Positions 16,595-25,469 of a stretch of 47,313 nucleotides of DNA are shown piece by piece. The translations under genes and the position numbers were made by a program. The stretch covers positions 1 to 47,313 of the forward strand of contig JAOPYG010000085.1 of assembly GCA_025964685.1 (NCBI GenBank). The letters are read 5' to 3'. How positions within the stretch are numbered: position 1 is the first letter of the stretch; each line of letters starts with the position of its first letter. The notes under the pieces were generated by a model that saw only the letters and a program-made list of their open reading frames with translations, did no database searches and was not told where the DNA came from. Origin of the DNA: Actinoallomurus sp. (GTDB taxonomy: Bacteria; Actinomycetota; Actinomycetes; Streptosporangiales; Streptosporangiaceae).

Positions 16595-17701
16595 ATGTCC
16601 GACTTCAAACCCGGCCTCGAGGGCGTCGTCGCCTTCGAGACTGAGATCGCCGAACCTGACAAGGAGGGCGGTGCTCTCCGGTACAGGGGGGTGGACATCG
16701 AGGATCTCGTTGGCCACGTCTCCTTCGGCGACGCATGGGGTCTGCTGGTTGACAACAGCTTCGACCCCGGTTTGGCCCCGGCCGAGCCCTACGTCCTGCC
16801 GGTCCACTCCGGTGACGTGCGCGTCGACGTCCAGAGCGCACTGCCGATCATCGCGCCGTCCTACGGCATGCGCCCGCTCCTGGACATCAGTGACGAGCAG
16901 GCCCGTGAGGACCTCGCCCGCACCTCGGTGACCGCACTGTCGTTCGTCGCGCAGAGCGCCCGCGGTCTCGGTCTGCCGATGGTCCCCCAGGAGCGCATCA
17001 ACAAGGCTCGCACCATCACCGAGCGGTTCATGGTCCGCTGGCGTGGCGAACCGGATCCCAAGCACGTCCGCGCGATCGACGCCTACTGGGTGTCGGCCGC
17101 CGAGCACGGCATGAACGCCTCCACCTTCACCGCCCGTGTCATCTCCTCCACCGGCGCGGACGTCGCGGCCTCGATCTCGGGTGCGATCGGCGCCATGTCG
17201 GGTCCGCTGCACGGGGGCGCCCCCGCCCGCGTGCTCCCGATGATCGACAAGGTCGAGCAGATCGGCGACGCCCGCAAGGTCGTCAGTGACATCCTCGACC
17301 ACCACGAGCGGCTCATGGGCTTCGGCCACCGCGTCTACCGCGCGGAGGACCCGCGGGCCCGCGTGCTGCGGCGCACCGCCAAGGAGCTGGGCGCCACCCG
17401 CTACGAGGCGGCCAAGGCGCTGGAGGACGCGGCACTCGCGGAGCTGCGCGAGCGCCGTCCGGACCGGCCGATCGAGACGAACGTGGAGTTCTGGGCCGCG
17501 GTCATCCTCGACTTCGCCGAGGTGCCGCCGCACATGATGCCGGCCATGTTCACGTGCGCGCGCACGGCGGGCTGGTCCGCGCACATCCTGGAGCAGAAGC
17601 GCACGGGCCGCCTCGTACGGCCGAGCGCGCACTACATCGGCCCGGCCGCGCGGCCGGTCTCCGAGGTGGACGGCTCCGCCGAGCACACGAACCAGGCCTG
17701 A
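16595..17701 (+). CDS. citA: citrate synthase 2 (CitA-like)
   Basis: This 368-residue short-form citrate synthase condenses acetyl-CoA and oxaloacetate. His171 (AAEHGMNAS), His206 (GPLHGGAP) and His245 (GFGHRVYR) match the substrate-binding and catalytic histidines. The segment ETNVEFWAAVIL holds Glu298 where classical enzymes carry the catalytic Asp; as I recall this is shared by the CitA branch, including M. tuberculosis CitA. The ATG at 16595 has AGGCAGGAC upstream. It reads divergently from pdxH and is followed by a perfect 11-bp terminator. A GltA-type main citrate synthase probably exists elsewhere. Confidence 0.93.
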   Translation: MSDFKPGLEGVVAFETEIAEPDKEGGALRYRGVDIEDLVGHVSFGDAWGLLVDNSFDPGLAPAEPYVLPVHSGDVRVDVQSALPIIAPSYGMRPLLDISDEQAREDLARTSVTALSFVAQSARGLGLPMVPQERINKARTITERFMVRWRGEPDPKHVRAIDAYWVSAAEHGMNASTFTARVISSTGADVAASISGAIGAMSGPLHGGAPARVLPMIDKVEQIGDARKVVSDILDHHERLMGFGHRVYRAEDPRARVLRRTAKELGATRYEAAKALEDAALAELRERRPDRPIETNVEFWAAVILDFAEVPPHMMPAMFTCARTAGWSAHILEQKRTGRLVRPSAHYIGPAARPVSEVDGSAEHTNQA

Positions 17702-17716
17702 CCACGGCGGCGCGTA

Positions 17717-17747
17717 CGGCCCGCGGAATCGACACGTCCGCGGGCCG
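17717..17747 (+). terminator. citA terminator hairpin
   Basis: CGGCCCGCGGA and TCCGCGGGCCG form a perfect 11-bp GC-rich stem around a 9-nt loop, 16 bp after the citA stop. No U-tract follows. Confidence 0.65.
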
Positions 17748-17792
17748 CACGCGTCTTCGCACCGATATCGGATGTCGGCCACGATGGGATCC

Positions 17793-18107
17793 ATGTACAC
17801 CGGCCCACGCGACGAGGAACCGGACGACCGCGACGCCGCGCTGCTCCGGGACGAACGCGAGCGCGACGAACGCTCCGCGCGCCGCGACCGGCTCTCGTGG
17901 ACGATCGTCATCTGGGTGATGGCCGGCGCGCTGGGCCTGCTGTCGTACGACTCCGGCGGCGCGGCGATCGACGCGCACCGTGAGGGACGCCCCTGGCTGT
18001 ACCCGGCGGGCGTGTCAACGATCGCACTGGTAGGACTGTTGTGCCTGGTGGGTCTGGCGGTGTGGCGGCGACGGCGCGACCGGGTCTCACATCGCGGACC
18101 GGGCTGA
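17793..18107 (+). CDS. small two-TM hypothetical membrane protein
   Basis: From the ATG at 17793 this is 104 residues: a very acidic/basic N-terminal cytoplasmic region (DEEPDDRDAALLRDERERDE, likely helical), then TM1 LSWTIVIWVMAGALGLLSY (about 36-54). A periplasmic loop with HREGRPW follows, then TM2 STIALVGLLCLVGLAVW and a basic tail RRRRDRVSHRG. In-frame ATGs at 17772 and 17784 are possible alternatives, and none has a good ribosome-binding site. It lies between the citA terminator and serC, on the same strand. I do not recognise the family; positive-inside charge suggests both termini are cytoplasmic. Confidence 0.65.
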   Translation: MYTGPRDEEPDDRDAALLRDERERDERSARRDRLSWTIVIWVMAGALGLLSYDSGGAAIDAHREGRPWLYPAGVSTIALVGLLCLVGLAVWRRRRDRVSHRGPG

Positions 18108-19250
<1,143 letters not shown>

Positions 19251-19256
19251 CCCTCG

Positions 19257-21224
19257 TCACAACTCGGGGGGCGGCGCGGCGCCGTGACCGGCGTCGGGCG
19301 GCCCCCAGGGCAGGCCGTGGCGTTCGCAGGCGCGGCGCAGTTCGGTGAGATCGGGCGGGAACGACACGCGTCGCAGCACCCGCCCCGCCGGGCTCCACAC
19401 CACCAGCCGCGGCGCCTCCGCCTCGTCGATGCCGACTCCGCCCAGCGCCTGCCGGGTGACACTCCACTCCGTACGCCCGAGCCGCGTGACCGAGGAGATG
19501 CCGGAGGCCGAGACGCGCAGCTGCGGGCGGTTGCGGTCATACAGCCACGCACCCGCGACGCCGAGCACCAGGCCCGACGGCGCCGCCCAGGCCAGCGCGG
19601 TCCAGAACCCGCCGAAGTCACCGCGCAGCCACAGCGATCCCAGCACCGCGACCAGCTCGCACAGCGTCGCGGTCACCGCGTAGGCGAGCGCACGCGTACG
19701 CGGCGGAACGTCCAGCTGCGCGGCGGGCAGCGCCTTGGGCTTGTCGCGCACCGGCTCGGCGGTCTCGATGCGCGTCATCGAGCCGTAGAAGGCGGCGTTG
19801 ACGTATGCGTCGTACTCGGCGTCGGTGATCGGGAGCTGGACGCGCCGCGCGGCGTCGCGCAGGTCCGTACGGGAGATGCGCAGCATCGCCAGCGGCGCCG
19901 CGAGGAACTCATCGCCCTCGTCGTCGTACATCCGCAGCCACGCGTGCCCGTCGACGGTCAGCAGCTCCATCCCGCCGATGCGGTCGCGGGGCATGCGCAA
20001 GATGATGTCGCCCGCGCCGTCGGCCCAGCCGATGCCGTCGTCGTCGACGACCAGCCGGCCGCCCGGCACCCGCGAGAAGATCTCCGGCAGACCGGCCAGG
20101 CCGTACTCCGAGGGCCGTATCGCGCCCTGGTCGGGTGTGACGACGTGGTAGCCGCGCTCGTCGAGCGCGTGGGTGAGCTGGAAGGCGTCGAGGCCGCGCG
20201 CGGGCAACCGGGCCAGGACGTCCAGCCGGTGGCCGAACAGCGTGACCACGGTCTGGTCGGCGGCCGGCCGGCCCGACACGGGATCGATGGCCGCGCCCGG
20301 GCCGACGACCGCGGCGGCGACCGCGTCCCCGCGTACCCGCCACTCCCCGACCGTCGAATGCCGGACCCGCAGGTCCGTCGGCGTGATGGTCCAGCTCAGC
20401 GGCGCGCCCCTTAGGCGCCGCCGGCGTGCCGCGACCAGGGCCACGCTCCCCACGAGCGCCCACAGGCCACCCATCAGCCGGCCGGCGAAGGCCGGCGCCG
20501 CCTCCGAGCCGCCCGCCAGGGCGATCCGGGTCACCATCGTCAGTGAGAACAGCGTGACGAGGAAGCCGAGTGCCGTCGTACGCCGCCGGCCGGCCGCGAA
20601 CGCGGTCAGCTGTACGGTGTCGGCCCGGCCGGCCGTTCGCGGCTCGTGCGTGAGGGCGAGCAGCGCCGCCTCCTGGTCGCGCAGCCGCTGTTCGGTCCGG
20701 CGGCCGAGCGCGCGCGGCGTCTCGTCCTCCGGAGGCAGGTTGTTGTCGTCCTCGAAGACCGACCGGTCACCGTCGATGACGTGCGTGGTGATGCCGAGGC
20801 GGCGAGCGGTGAGATAGAAGGTCAGCGGGTCGAAACCCATCTCCTCGAGCCGGCCTGCCTCGGTGGCGCCGAACCGGTGGAAGATCGTGAGCACCCCGTC
20901 GTCCGCGGTCACCGCGAACTCCTCGACCCGGGCGAGCTCGTACGCCTCCCGCACCTCGCCGTCGGCGGCGAGATGCTCCAGGCCGCGCTCGGAGAGGCGC
21001 CACCTCCCGGGCCGGGTCTCGCGCAGGCCCAGCAGCCACGGCACGAGGTTGCAGCCGACGACGGCGGCCATCCATAGCGCGGACGGCCGGATCGGCAGGA
21101 GTGCGACGACCACGGACACCAGGGCGAAGGGCACCGCCGCCACCGGACGCAGCCGGCGCGCCGGCGCGCGGAGACCGATCAGCTCGAGGTTCACGAGAAC
21201 AGATCGTGACATGTCAGCGCCCAT
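19257..21224 (-). CDS. large membrane protein of unknown function
   Basis: This 655-residue protein has predicted helices in three separated groups: about 22-66 (VAAVPFALVSVVVALLP, then LWMAAVVGCNLVPWLLGL), about 215-265 (TTALGFLVTLFSLTMVTRI and LWALVGSVALVAA) and about 545-600 (ALAYAVTATLCELVAVLGSLW, SGLVLGVAGAWLY). The long soluble segments between them are strand-rich and PH-like, with WTITPTDLRVRHSTVGEWRVRG repeated in style by LRVSASGISSVTRLGRTEWSV near the C-terminus. I do not recognise the family. The ATG at 21224 is 4 bp after the stop of the propeller gene, with AGGAGG inside that gene; the ATG at 21212 is an alternative. It appears to be the third gene of a three-gene operon. Confidence 0.75.
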   Translation of the reverse strand: MGADMSRSVLVNLELIGLRAPARRLRPVAAVPFALVSVVVALLPIRPSALWMAAVVGCNLVPWLLGLRETRPGRWRLSERGLEHLAADGEVREAYELARVEEFAVTADDGVLTIFHRFGATEAGRLEEMGFDPLTFYLTARRLGITTHVIDGDRSVFEDDNNLPPEDETPRALGRRTEQRLRDQEAALLALTHEPRTAGRADTVQLTAFAAGRRRTTALGFLVTLFSLTMVTRIALAGGSEAAPAFAGRLMGGLWALVGSVALVAARRRRLRGAPLSWTITPTDLRVRHSTVGEWRVRGDAVAAAVVGPGAAIDPVSGRPAADQTVVTLFGHRLDVLARLPARGLDAFQLTHALDERGYHVVTPDQGAIRPSEYGLAGLPEIFSRVPGGRLVVDDDGIGWADGAGDIILRMPRDRIGGMELLTVDGHAWLRMYDDEGDEFLAAPLAMLRISRTDLRDAARRVQLPITDAEYDAYVNAAFYGSMTRIETAEPVRDKPKALPAAQLDVPPRTRALAYAVTATLCELVAVLGSLWLRGDFGGFWTALAWAAPSGLVLGVAGAWLYDRNRPQLRVSASGISSVTRLGRTEWSVTRQALGGVGIDEAEAPRLVVWSPAGRVLRRVSFPPDLTELRRACERHGLPWGPPDAGHGAAPPPEL

Positions 21225-21228
21225 CCCG

Positions 21229-22209
21229 TCATGACCCCCTCCTGCGAGCGAACAGGGCTCCGACCAGAACCACGGCTCCAGCGACCAACGCCAGCATGAC
21301 CACGGGGGTCTTCTTCGAACCGCTGGTAGAACCCCCCGTGGCGCCATTTCCGGCGGAGTTCGACGGCGTCTGGATCTTGGCCGGCGGCGGCAGCGCGCTG
21401 GCCGGAACCGGCACTTTCCACAGCGGCTGGTTTGTGCCCTCGGAGCTGAGCAGCAGCGACCGGCCGTCCGCAGTGTAGGTGATGCCCTCGCCCTGCTTTT
21501 CGTCCGGAATCGGCACGTCCGCCAGCTTCTTGCCCGGCGCCCGGTAGATCTCCGCGTCCCAGTAACCGCGGATCACGAACGCCCGGCCGTCCGGCGCGAA
21601 CGCCCCGTCGGTCGCGTAGAACGGGGCACCACCGACCTTGTGCATGACGTTGTAACCGCTGGTCCGGAGCCGCTTCGGCCCCTCGTACAGCGAATCGCCG
21701 AACCCCTTGCTCGCGATGTAGAGCCGCCCGCTGCGCGGATCGATCATCATCGTCTCCGCGTTGCGCGGCCCGTCGGCGTACTTGATCCGGTACGCGGTCG
21801 CACGCAGTGTCTGGCTGCGCAGCACCGACGGCTCGGGGATCCGGTAGACGGTGACGTACGGCCAGGCGCCGTCCATGTTGTCGCCGATATCGCCGACATA
21901 GATGCCGTTCGGCCCGAGAGCCATGGCCTCCCAGTCACGGTTGCGCGCGCCGGCGAACGTCAGCGTCGCCCGCGTACGGCAGTCCGGCCCCAGGGCGTAG
22001 ACCTGCGGCCGGCCGCCCGAATCGTTGAAGGTGTAGACGATCCCGGGATGGCGGCGGCTCGCGGCCAGACCGCTGGACTCGGCGATGCGCGGATCCTTGA
22101 CCGTGCAGAGCTTCCGCGGACCGTCATCGGCTCCCGCCGTGCCGCTGATCATGGTCGTCGCGACGGCTGCGAGGGCGGCGAGCACCCTGATGACGGATCG
22201 TGGCGGCAT
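21229..22209 (-). CDS. exported beta-propeller-like protein with C-terminal membrane anchor
   Basis: From the ATG at 22209 this is 326 residues. A signal peptide (SVIRVLAALAAVATTMISGTAGADD, cleavage near residue 26) leads into a repeated-strand region with ESSGLAASRRHPGIVYTFNDSGG, DWEAMALGPNGIYVGDIGDN and MMIDPRSGRLYIASKGF, then GEGITYTADGRSLLLSSEGTN, reminiscent of six- to seven-bladed propellers. A Ser/Gly/Asn-rich linker (about 285-300) and one C-terminal helix, VVMLALVAGAVVLVGALF, end in RRRGS. The topology is outside-facing propeller with the tail inside. A GTG at 22224 would add a basic KIRS. The next gene starts 4 bp downstream. Enzymatic activity cannot be predicted. Confidence 0.75.
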   Translation of the reverse strand: MPPRSVIRVLAALAAVATTMISGTAGADDGPRKLCTVKDPRIAESSGLAASRRHPGIVYTFNDSGGRPQVYALGPDCRTRATLTFAGARNRDWEAMALGPNGIYVGDIGDNMDGAWPYVTVYRIPEPSVLRSQTLRATAYRIKYADGPRNAETMMIDPRSGRLYIASKGFGDSLYEGPKRLRTSGYNVMHKVGGAPFYATDGAFAPDGRAFVIRGYWDAEIYRAPGKKLADVPIPDEKQGEGITYTADGRSLLLSSEGTNQPLWKVPVPASALPPPAKIQTPSNSAGNGATGGSTSGSKKTPVVMLALVAGAVVLVGALFARRRGS

Positions 22210-22259
22210 GCTCCTGATCTTCACCGCTCGCCGGGCACGCGAAGCCTGGCGCGGACGAC

Positions 22260-22343
22260 TCAATGGAGAATCGTGCCGACGACCACGGCGGACACGAGGA
22301 CCACCAGAACAGCCGGCAGCAACCATCGCGGAGCACGGTTCAC
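22260..22343 (-). CDS. 27-residue single-TM micro-ORF, possibly leaderless
   Basis: The GTG at 22343 starts a 27-residue peptide: basic NRAPRW, then one hydrophobic helix LLPAVLVVLVSAVVVGTIL and His before TGA. On the minus strand TAGGCT stands 6 nt before the GTG, the leaderless arrangement seen at several genes here. It lies 50 bp upstream of the propeller gene and could be the first cistron of that operon. The peptide is too short for homology to be judged by eye. Confidence 0.35.
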   Translation of the reverse strand: MNRAPRWLLPAVLVVLVSAVVVGTILH

Positions 22344-22447
22344 GCGACGAGCCTATGCGGTCCCTGAATCCACCGAACCCCCGGAGCCGATCCCAACGTC
22401 CTATCCCACGCAGGGGGACATCGGGGACCGGAACAGGGGTGAGGACG

Positions 22448-22808
22448 ATGTGCGGGCTCTTCGGGCTGACCTGCCGCCCGCCGTGGGCGGCACGGACAGC
22501 GAGGTCATCTTCCAGGCACTGGCCGCCGGTCACCGGCCGATCGAGGTACTGAGCGCCCTGCACGGCCGCGCGGCACTCGCGTGGGTGGACCGCACCCGGC
22601 CGGGCCGGCCGCATCTCGCACGGGCCGCGCTGAGCCCGCTGTGCGTGGCCGTGAACGGTGAGCGGAACCTCTACTGGGCCTCAAAACCCCGGCGTGGTTC
22701 CGTGTGGTCGAACGGAACACGAGGGTGCGCTTCCGCTCACCCGACGAGGGCGGAAAATTTGACGCCTCTAGTGACGATTGTTGCGCTGGTGAACGGCTGA
22801 GGTACTAG
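22448..22808 (+). pseudogene. decayed class II glutamine amidotransferase
   Basis: The ATG at 22448 begins MCGLFGLT, the hallmark Ntn-hydrolase start with nucleophilic Cys2. The expected 100 or so residues after it are absent. The later part of the family reappears in another frame (starting near 22475): GGTDSEVIFQAL, then ALHGRAALAWVDRTRPGR, HLARAALSPL and NLYWAS. A second frame change near 22680-22694 leads into WFRVVERNTRVRFRSPDEGG, ending at TAG 22806. One large internal deletion and two frameshifts therefore make it non-functional. It also supplies the TAGCGT hexamer used by the cupin-like gene. Confidence 0.7.
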
Positions 22809-22811
22809 CGT
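22806..22811 (+). promoter_or_regulatory. TAGCGT -10-like hexamer before the cupin-like gene
   Basis: TAGCGT lies 4 nt before the ATG at 22816 and exactly 7 nt before the next in-frame codon, GTG at 22819. A leaderless transcript would probably begin at the GTG. Confidence 0.4.
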
Positions 22812-22815
22812 TCCG

Positions 22816-23496
22816 ATGGTGCTCTTCATCGAAGAGGAAGCGCTGCCCGCGACGTTCGGGCTCCTCGCCGGACCGGGCAATGAAGCGGTGCTGCACGAGC
22901 GGGCCGTGGCCGTGCTCCGCGCCCTCGCGGCGCATCGGGAGCCGCCCGGTGACGCCTTCGCTCATCCGCTCGGATTCGTCTATCTGCCGCTGCTGCGAAT
23001 GCCCGACGCGACGCTGCGTCTTCACATCTGGCATGACGACGGTGACGCCCGACGGCTCGGCGATGACGAGATCTCCGCGATGCACGACCACACCTGGAAC
23101 ATGACCAGTTACGTCATCTGCGGGGAGCTGCGCAACGTCATCGTCGACGTCGTCGAGGACGCGGCCGCTCCCACGCACCGGGTGTTCGAGATCCACGGGC
23201 GCGGTGAGGTCGACGAGATCCGGCCGACCGAGACCATCGTTCGCATCGTCGGCACGCATGAGGACAAGGTCTCCTCCGGGCAGACCTACCAGATGGGCAG
23301 TGACCTGATCCACTGCACCCGTCCGGGGTCTGGCGTGGTGGCCACGCTCGTGGCCGCGCGGCGGACCTCCAAGCGCGTCGAGCGGGCGCTCGGGCCGGTC
23401 GGCCTTCGGGGTTATCGGTCGACGCGGCAGGTCTGCCGTCCGCGGCGGGTGGCTGCGGCCGCGGCCGCCGTGCTCGAGGCGCTCGGCGCCTTCTAG
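22816..23496 (+). CDS. cupin-like metal-binding protein of unknown function
   Basis: This 226-residue protein has a central cupin-like domain (about 50-185). Residues 89-104 (MHDHTWNMTSYVICGE) give the HxH pair His90/His92 followed by the usual conserved Gly, and TYQMGSDLIHCTRPGSG (about 157-172) supplies the third His, His166, and the second cupin motif. A mononuclear metal site is therefore likely, possibly a dioxygenase like cysteine dioxygenase, but no substrate can be named. The basic C-terminus (RTSKRVERALG...) is not part of the fold. The start is ATG 22816 or GTG 22819. It is monocistronic, directly downstream of the amidotransferase remnant. Confidence 0.75.
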   Translation: MVLFIEEEALPATFGLLAGPGNEAVLHERAVAVLRALAAHREPPGDAFAHPLGFVYLPLLRMPDATLRLHIWHDDGDARRLGDDEISAMHDHTWNMTSYVICGELRNVIVDVVEDAAAPTHRVFEIHGRGEVDEIRPTETIVRIVGTHEDKVSSGQTYQMGSDLIHCTRPGSGVVATLVAARRTSKRVERALGPVGLRGYRSTRQVCRPRRVAAAAAAVLEALGAF

Positions 23497-23556
23497 CCTC
23501 CGAACCGGGAGCTTTCCGGCATACGCTGGTGATCGAGGGGATGGTGATTCGCCATC

Positions 23557-23754
23557 ATGCCTCGCTTCCACGTCGATGGACCCCGTGTCGTCGCGACCCT
23601 GAGGGTCGTGACGGCCGGCGTCGGGCGGTCCGGTGGTGCGCAGTCCTGCCCGGCGATCACAGTGCGCGCCATCGTCCCCCAGCAGAAGGAGAGGGTCGAG
23701 GTCGTTCGCACGGCTAACGAACTGGCGGAATGCCAACGCCTCGTATATCGTTAG
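23557..23754 (+). CDS. possible 65-residue ORF upstream of the MarR-MFS pair
   Basis: An ATG-started frame encodes 65 residues rich in Val/Arg with no recognisable motif. A TACGCT hexamer lies at 23522-23527, so the region is probably transcribed, but there is no well-placed ribosome-binding site, and its stop codon lies inside the operator half-site TCGTTAGC. Third-position GC is lower than in clear genes here. It may be non-coding leader DNA. Apart from this and the operators, I see nothing in 23497-23775. Confidence 0.2.
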   Translation: MPRFHVDGPRVVATLRVVTAGVGRSGGAQSCPAITVRAIVPQQKERVEVVRTANELAECQRLVYR

Positions 23755-23779
23755 CAAGAGTAATGACTTCAGCTAATGA
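23713..23779. promoter_or_regulatory. three half-sites of a MarR-type operator
   Basis: GCTAACGA (23713-23720), TCGTTAGC (23748-23755) and GCTAATGA (23772-23779) are alternating half-sites. The first two are perfect inverted repeats 27 nt apart; the second and third are inverted with 7 of 8 matches, 16 nt apart. The last overlaps the MarR start codon at 23776, so binding would block both transcription and the start region. Confidence 0.6.
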
Positions 23780-24216
23780 ACATGCAAACGTCACAGACCA
23801 GAAGCCGTGCGGGCCTGGCGGCGGCCCTGCGCGTCTCGATCTCACGACTCTCACGCCGCATGCGCGCGGAGGGCGGTCATTCCTTGAGCGCCACGCAGAT
23901 CGCGGCGCTCGGGGCGGTGGCCCGGCACGACGCCCTCACGCCTGGCGAGCTCGCCGTGCACGAAAAAGTGCAGCCACCTTCGATGACGCGAGTGATCGCG
24001 CGCCTGGAGGAAAAAGGGCTGATGAGTCGCAGTCCGCATCCGACGGACCGGCGTCAGGTGGTCCTGAGCCTCACCGAGGCGGGCGACAAACTGCTGAAGG
24101 ACGAACGCCGCCGCAAGGAAGCATGGCTGGCGCGCAGGCTCGGGGAACTGAGCTCGGAGGAGCAGGCGATCCTGCGGCAGGCGGCACCGATCCTGGAGCG
24201 CCTCAGCATGGGCTGA
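23776..24216 (+). CDS. MarR family transcriptional regulator
   Basis: This 146-residue winged-helix regulator has an N-terminal helix with RAGLAAALRVSISRLSRRMRAE, the recognition region LTPGELAVHEKVQPPSMTRVIARLEEKGLMSR (about 54-85) and the wing PHPTDRRQVVLSLTEAG. It starts with ATG at 23776, or at the in-frame ATG at 23782. The half-site array upstream indicates autoregulation. The stop TGA overlaps the CTG that begins the MFS exporter, so the two form a classical MarR-exporter pair in which an exported compound probably releases the repressor. Confidence 0.92.
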   Translation: MNMQTSQTRSRAGLAAALRVSISRLSRRMRAEGGHSLSATQIAALGAVARHDALTPGELAVHEKVQPPSMTRVIARLEEKGLMSRSPHPTDRRQVVLSLTEAGDKLLKDERRRKEAWLARRLGELSSEEQAILRQAAPILERLSMG

Positions 24217-25457
24217 CCCTCTTCCGGTCGCTGCACAACCGTAACTATCGGCTGTTCGCGGCCGGACAGGTCGTCTCCAACAGCGGCACCTGGATGCAGC
24301 GGGTGGCCCAGGACTGGCTGGTCCTGAGCCTCACCCACGGCAGCGGCACCGCGCTCGGCATCACCACCGGCCTGCAGTTCCTGCCGCTGCTGCTGTTCGG
24401 CCTGTACGGCGGTGTGATCGCCGACCGGTTCTCCAAGCGCCGCATCCTCATGATCACCCAGGCGGTGATGGGGGCGCTCGCGCTGTTGCTGGGCATCCTC
24501 GCCCTCACCGGTACGGCGCAGGTGTGGCACGTGTACGCGCTGGCGTTCGGCCTCGGCGTCGCCACGGTGGTGGACAACCCAACCCGGCAGACGTTCGCGG
24601 TCGAGATGGTCGGACCCAACGACCTCTCCAACGCCATCGCCCTCAACGGCGCCATCTTCAACACGGCCCGCATCGTCGGCCCGGCCATCGCAGGCGTGCT
24701 CATCGCCGCGATCGGCACCGGCCCGGTGTTCATCGTCAACGCCGCGTCGTTCGGAGCCGTGCTGCTCGGCCTGTACCTCATGCGCGAGGACGACCTGTAC
24801 ACCAGGGCGCGCGTGCCGAGGGCCAAGGGGCAGCTCCGTGAAGGTCTGCGCTACGTACGCGGGCGCCGCGACCTCGTCATGCTGCTGATCATCGTGTTCT
24901 TCGTCGCCGCGTTCGGCATGAACTTCCAGATGACGACCGCGCTGATGAGCCGTGAGGTCTTCCACAGCGGAGCCTCGTCGTTCGGCCTCGCCTCGACCAT
25001 GCTCGCGGTCGGCGCCGTGTCAGGCTCGCTGCTCGCCGCCCGCCGTAAGCAACCCCGCATGCGCCTGATGCTCATCGCCGCGGCGCTCTTCGGCGTGCTG
25101 GAGATCGTCAACGGCGTGATGCCGACGTACGACCTGTTCCTCCTGACGATGGTGCCCACCGGCGTGGCGCTGCTGACCTTCAACACGACGGCCAACGCCG
25201 TGATGCAGCTGAGCGTGCCGGCGGCGATGCGCGGCCGGGTGATGGGCCTGTACATGCTGGTCTTCGCCGGCAGCTCGCCGATCGGCGCGCCGCTGCTCGG
25301 GTGGGTCGCCGAGGTCTTCGGGCCACGGTCGGGCCTGGTCATCGGCGGCATCGTGTCCCTCGCCGCCGTCCTTGGCGTGGTCGCGGTCATGGCGCCGCGG
25401 TCGGTACTGGACGCCGTACGTCCCCGCGGGGTCGGGAGCGTCGGCGAAACCGAGTGA
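24213..25457 (+). CDS. MFS transporter with an apparent CTG start
   Basis: This is an exporter of about 414 residues of the EntS/MFS_3 type, beginning FRSLHNRNYRLFAAGQVVSNSGTWMQRVAQDWLVL. It has YGGVIADRFSKRRIL after TM2 and DNPTRQTFAVEMVGPNDL in the central region, and ends in a short basic tail. The frame has no ATG, GTG or TTG near the family N-terminus; the only candidate is CTG at 24213, which overlaps the MarR stop as CTGA. The same frame stays open through the MarR gene, but those residues look like noise. Expression is therefore probably coupled to MarR translation. Drug or metabolite export is likely, substrate unknown. Confidence 0.85.
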   Translation: MTLFRSLHNRNYRLFAAGQVVSNSGTWMQRVAQDWLVLSLTHGSGTALGITTGLQFLPLLLFGLYGGVIADRFSKRRILMITQAVMGALALLLGILALTGTAQVWHVYALAFGLGVATVVDNPTRQTFAVEMVGPNDLSNAIALNGAIFNTARIVGPAIAGVLIAAIGTGPVFIVNAASFGAVLLGLYLMREDDLYTRARVPRAKGQLREGLRYVRGRRDLVMLLIIVFFVAAFGMNFQMTTALMSREVFHSGASSFGLASTMLAVGAVSGSLLAARRKQPRMRLMLIAAALFGVLEIVNGVMPTYDLFLLTMVPTGVALLTFNTTANAVMQLSVPAAMRGRVMGLYMLVFAGSSPIGAPLLGWVAEVFGPRSGLVIGGIVSLAAVLGVVAVMAPRSVLDAVRPRGVGSVGETE

Positions 25458-25469
25458 GACCCTGGCGGG

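Noticed and set aside
23730-24212. Fusion of an upstream frame to the MFS gene (575-codon frame)
   Set aside because: The frame runs through the MarR gene with no transporter or other domain; the MarR protein is intact in its own frame.
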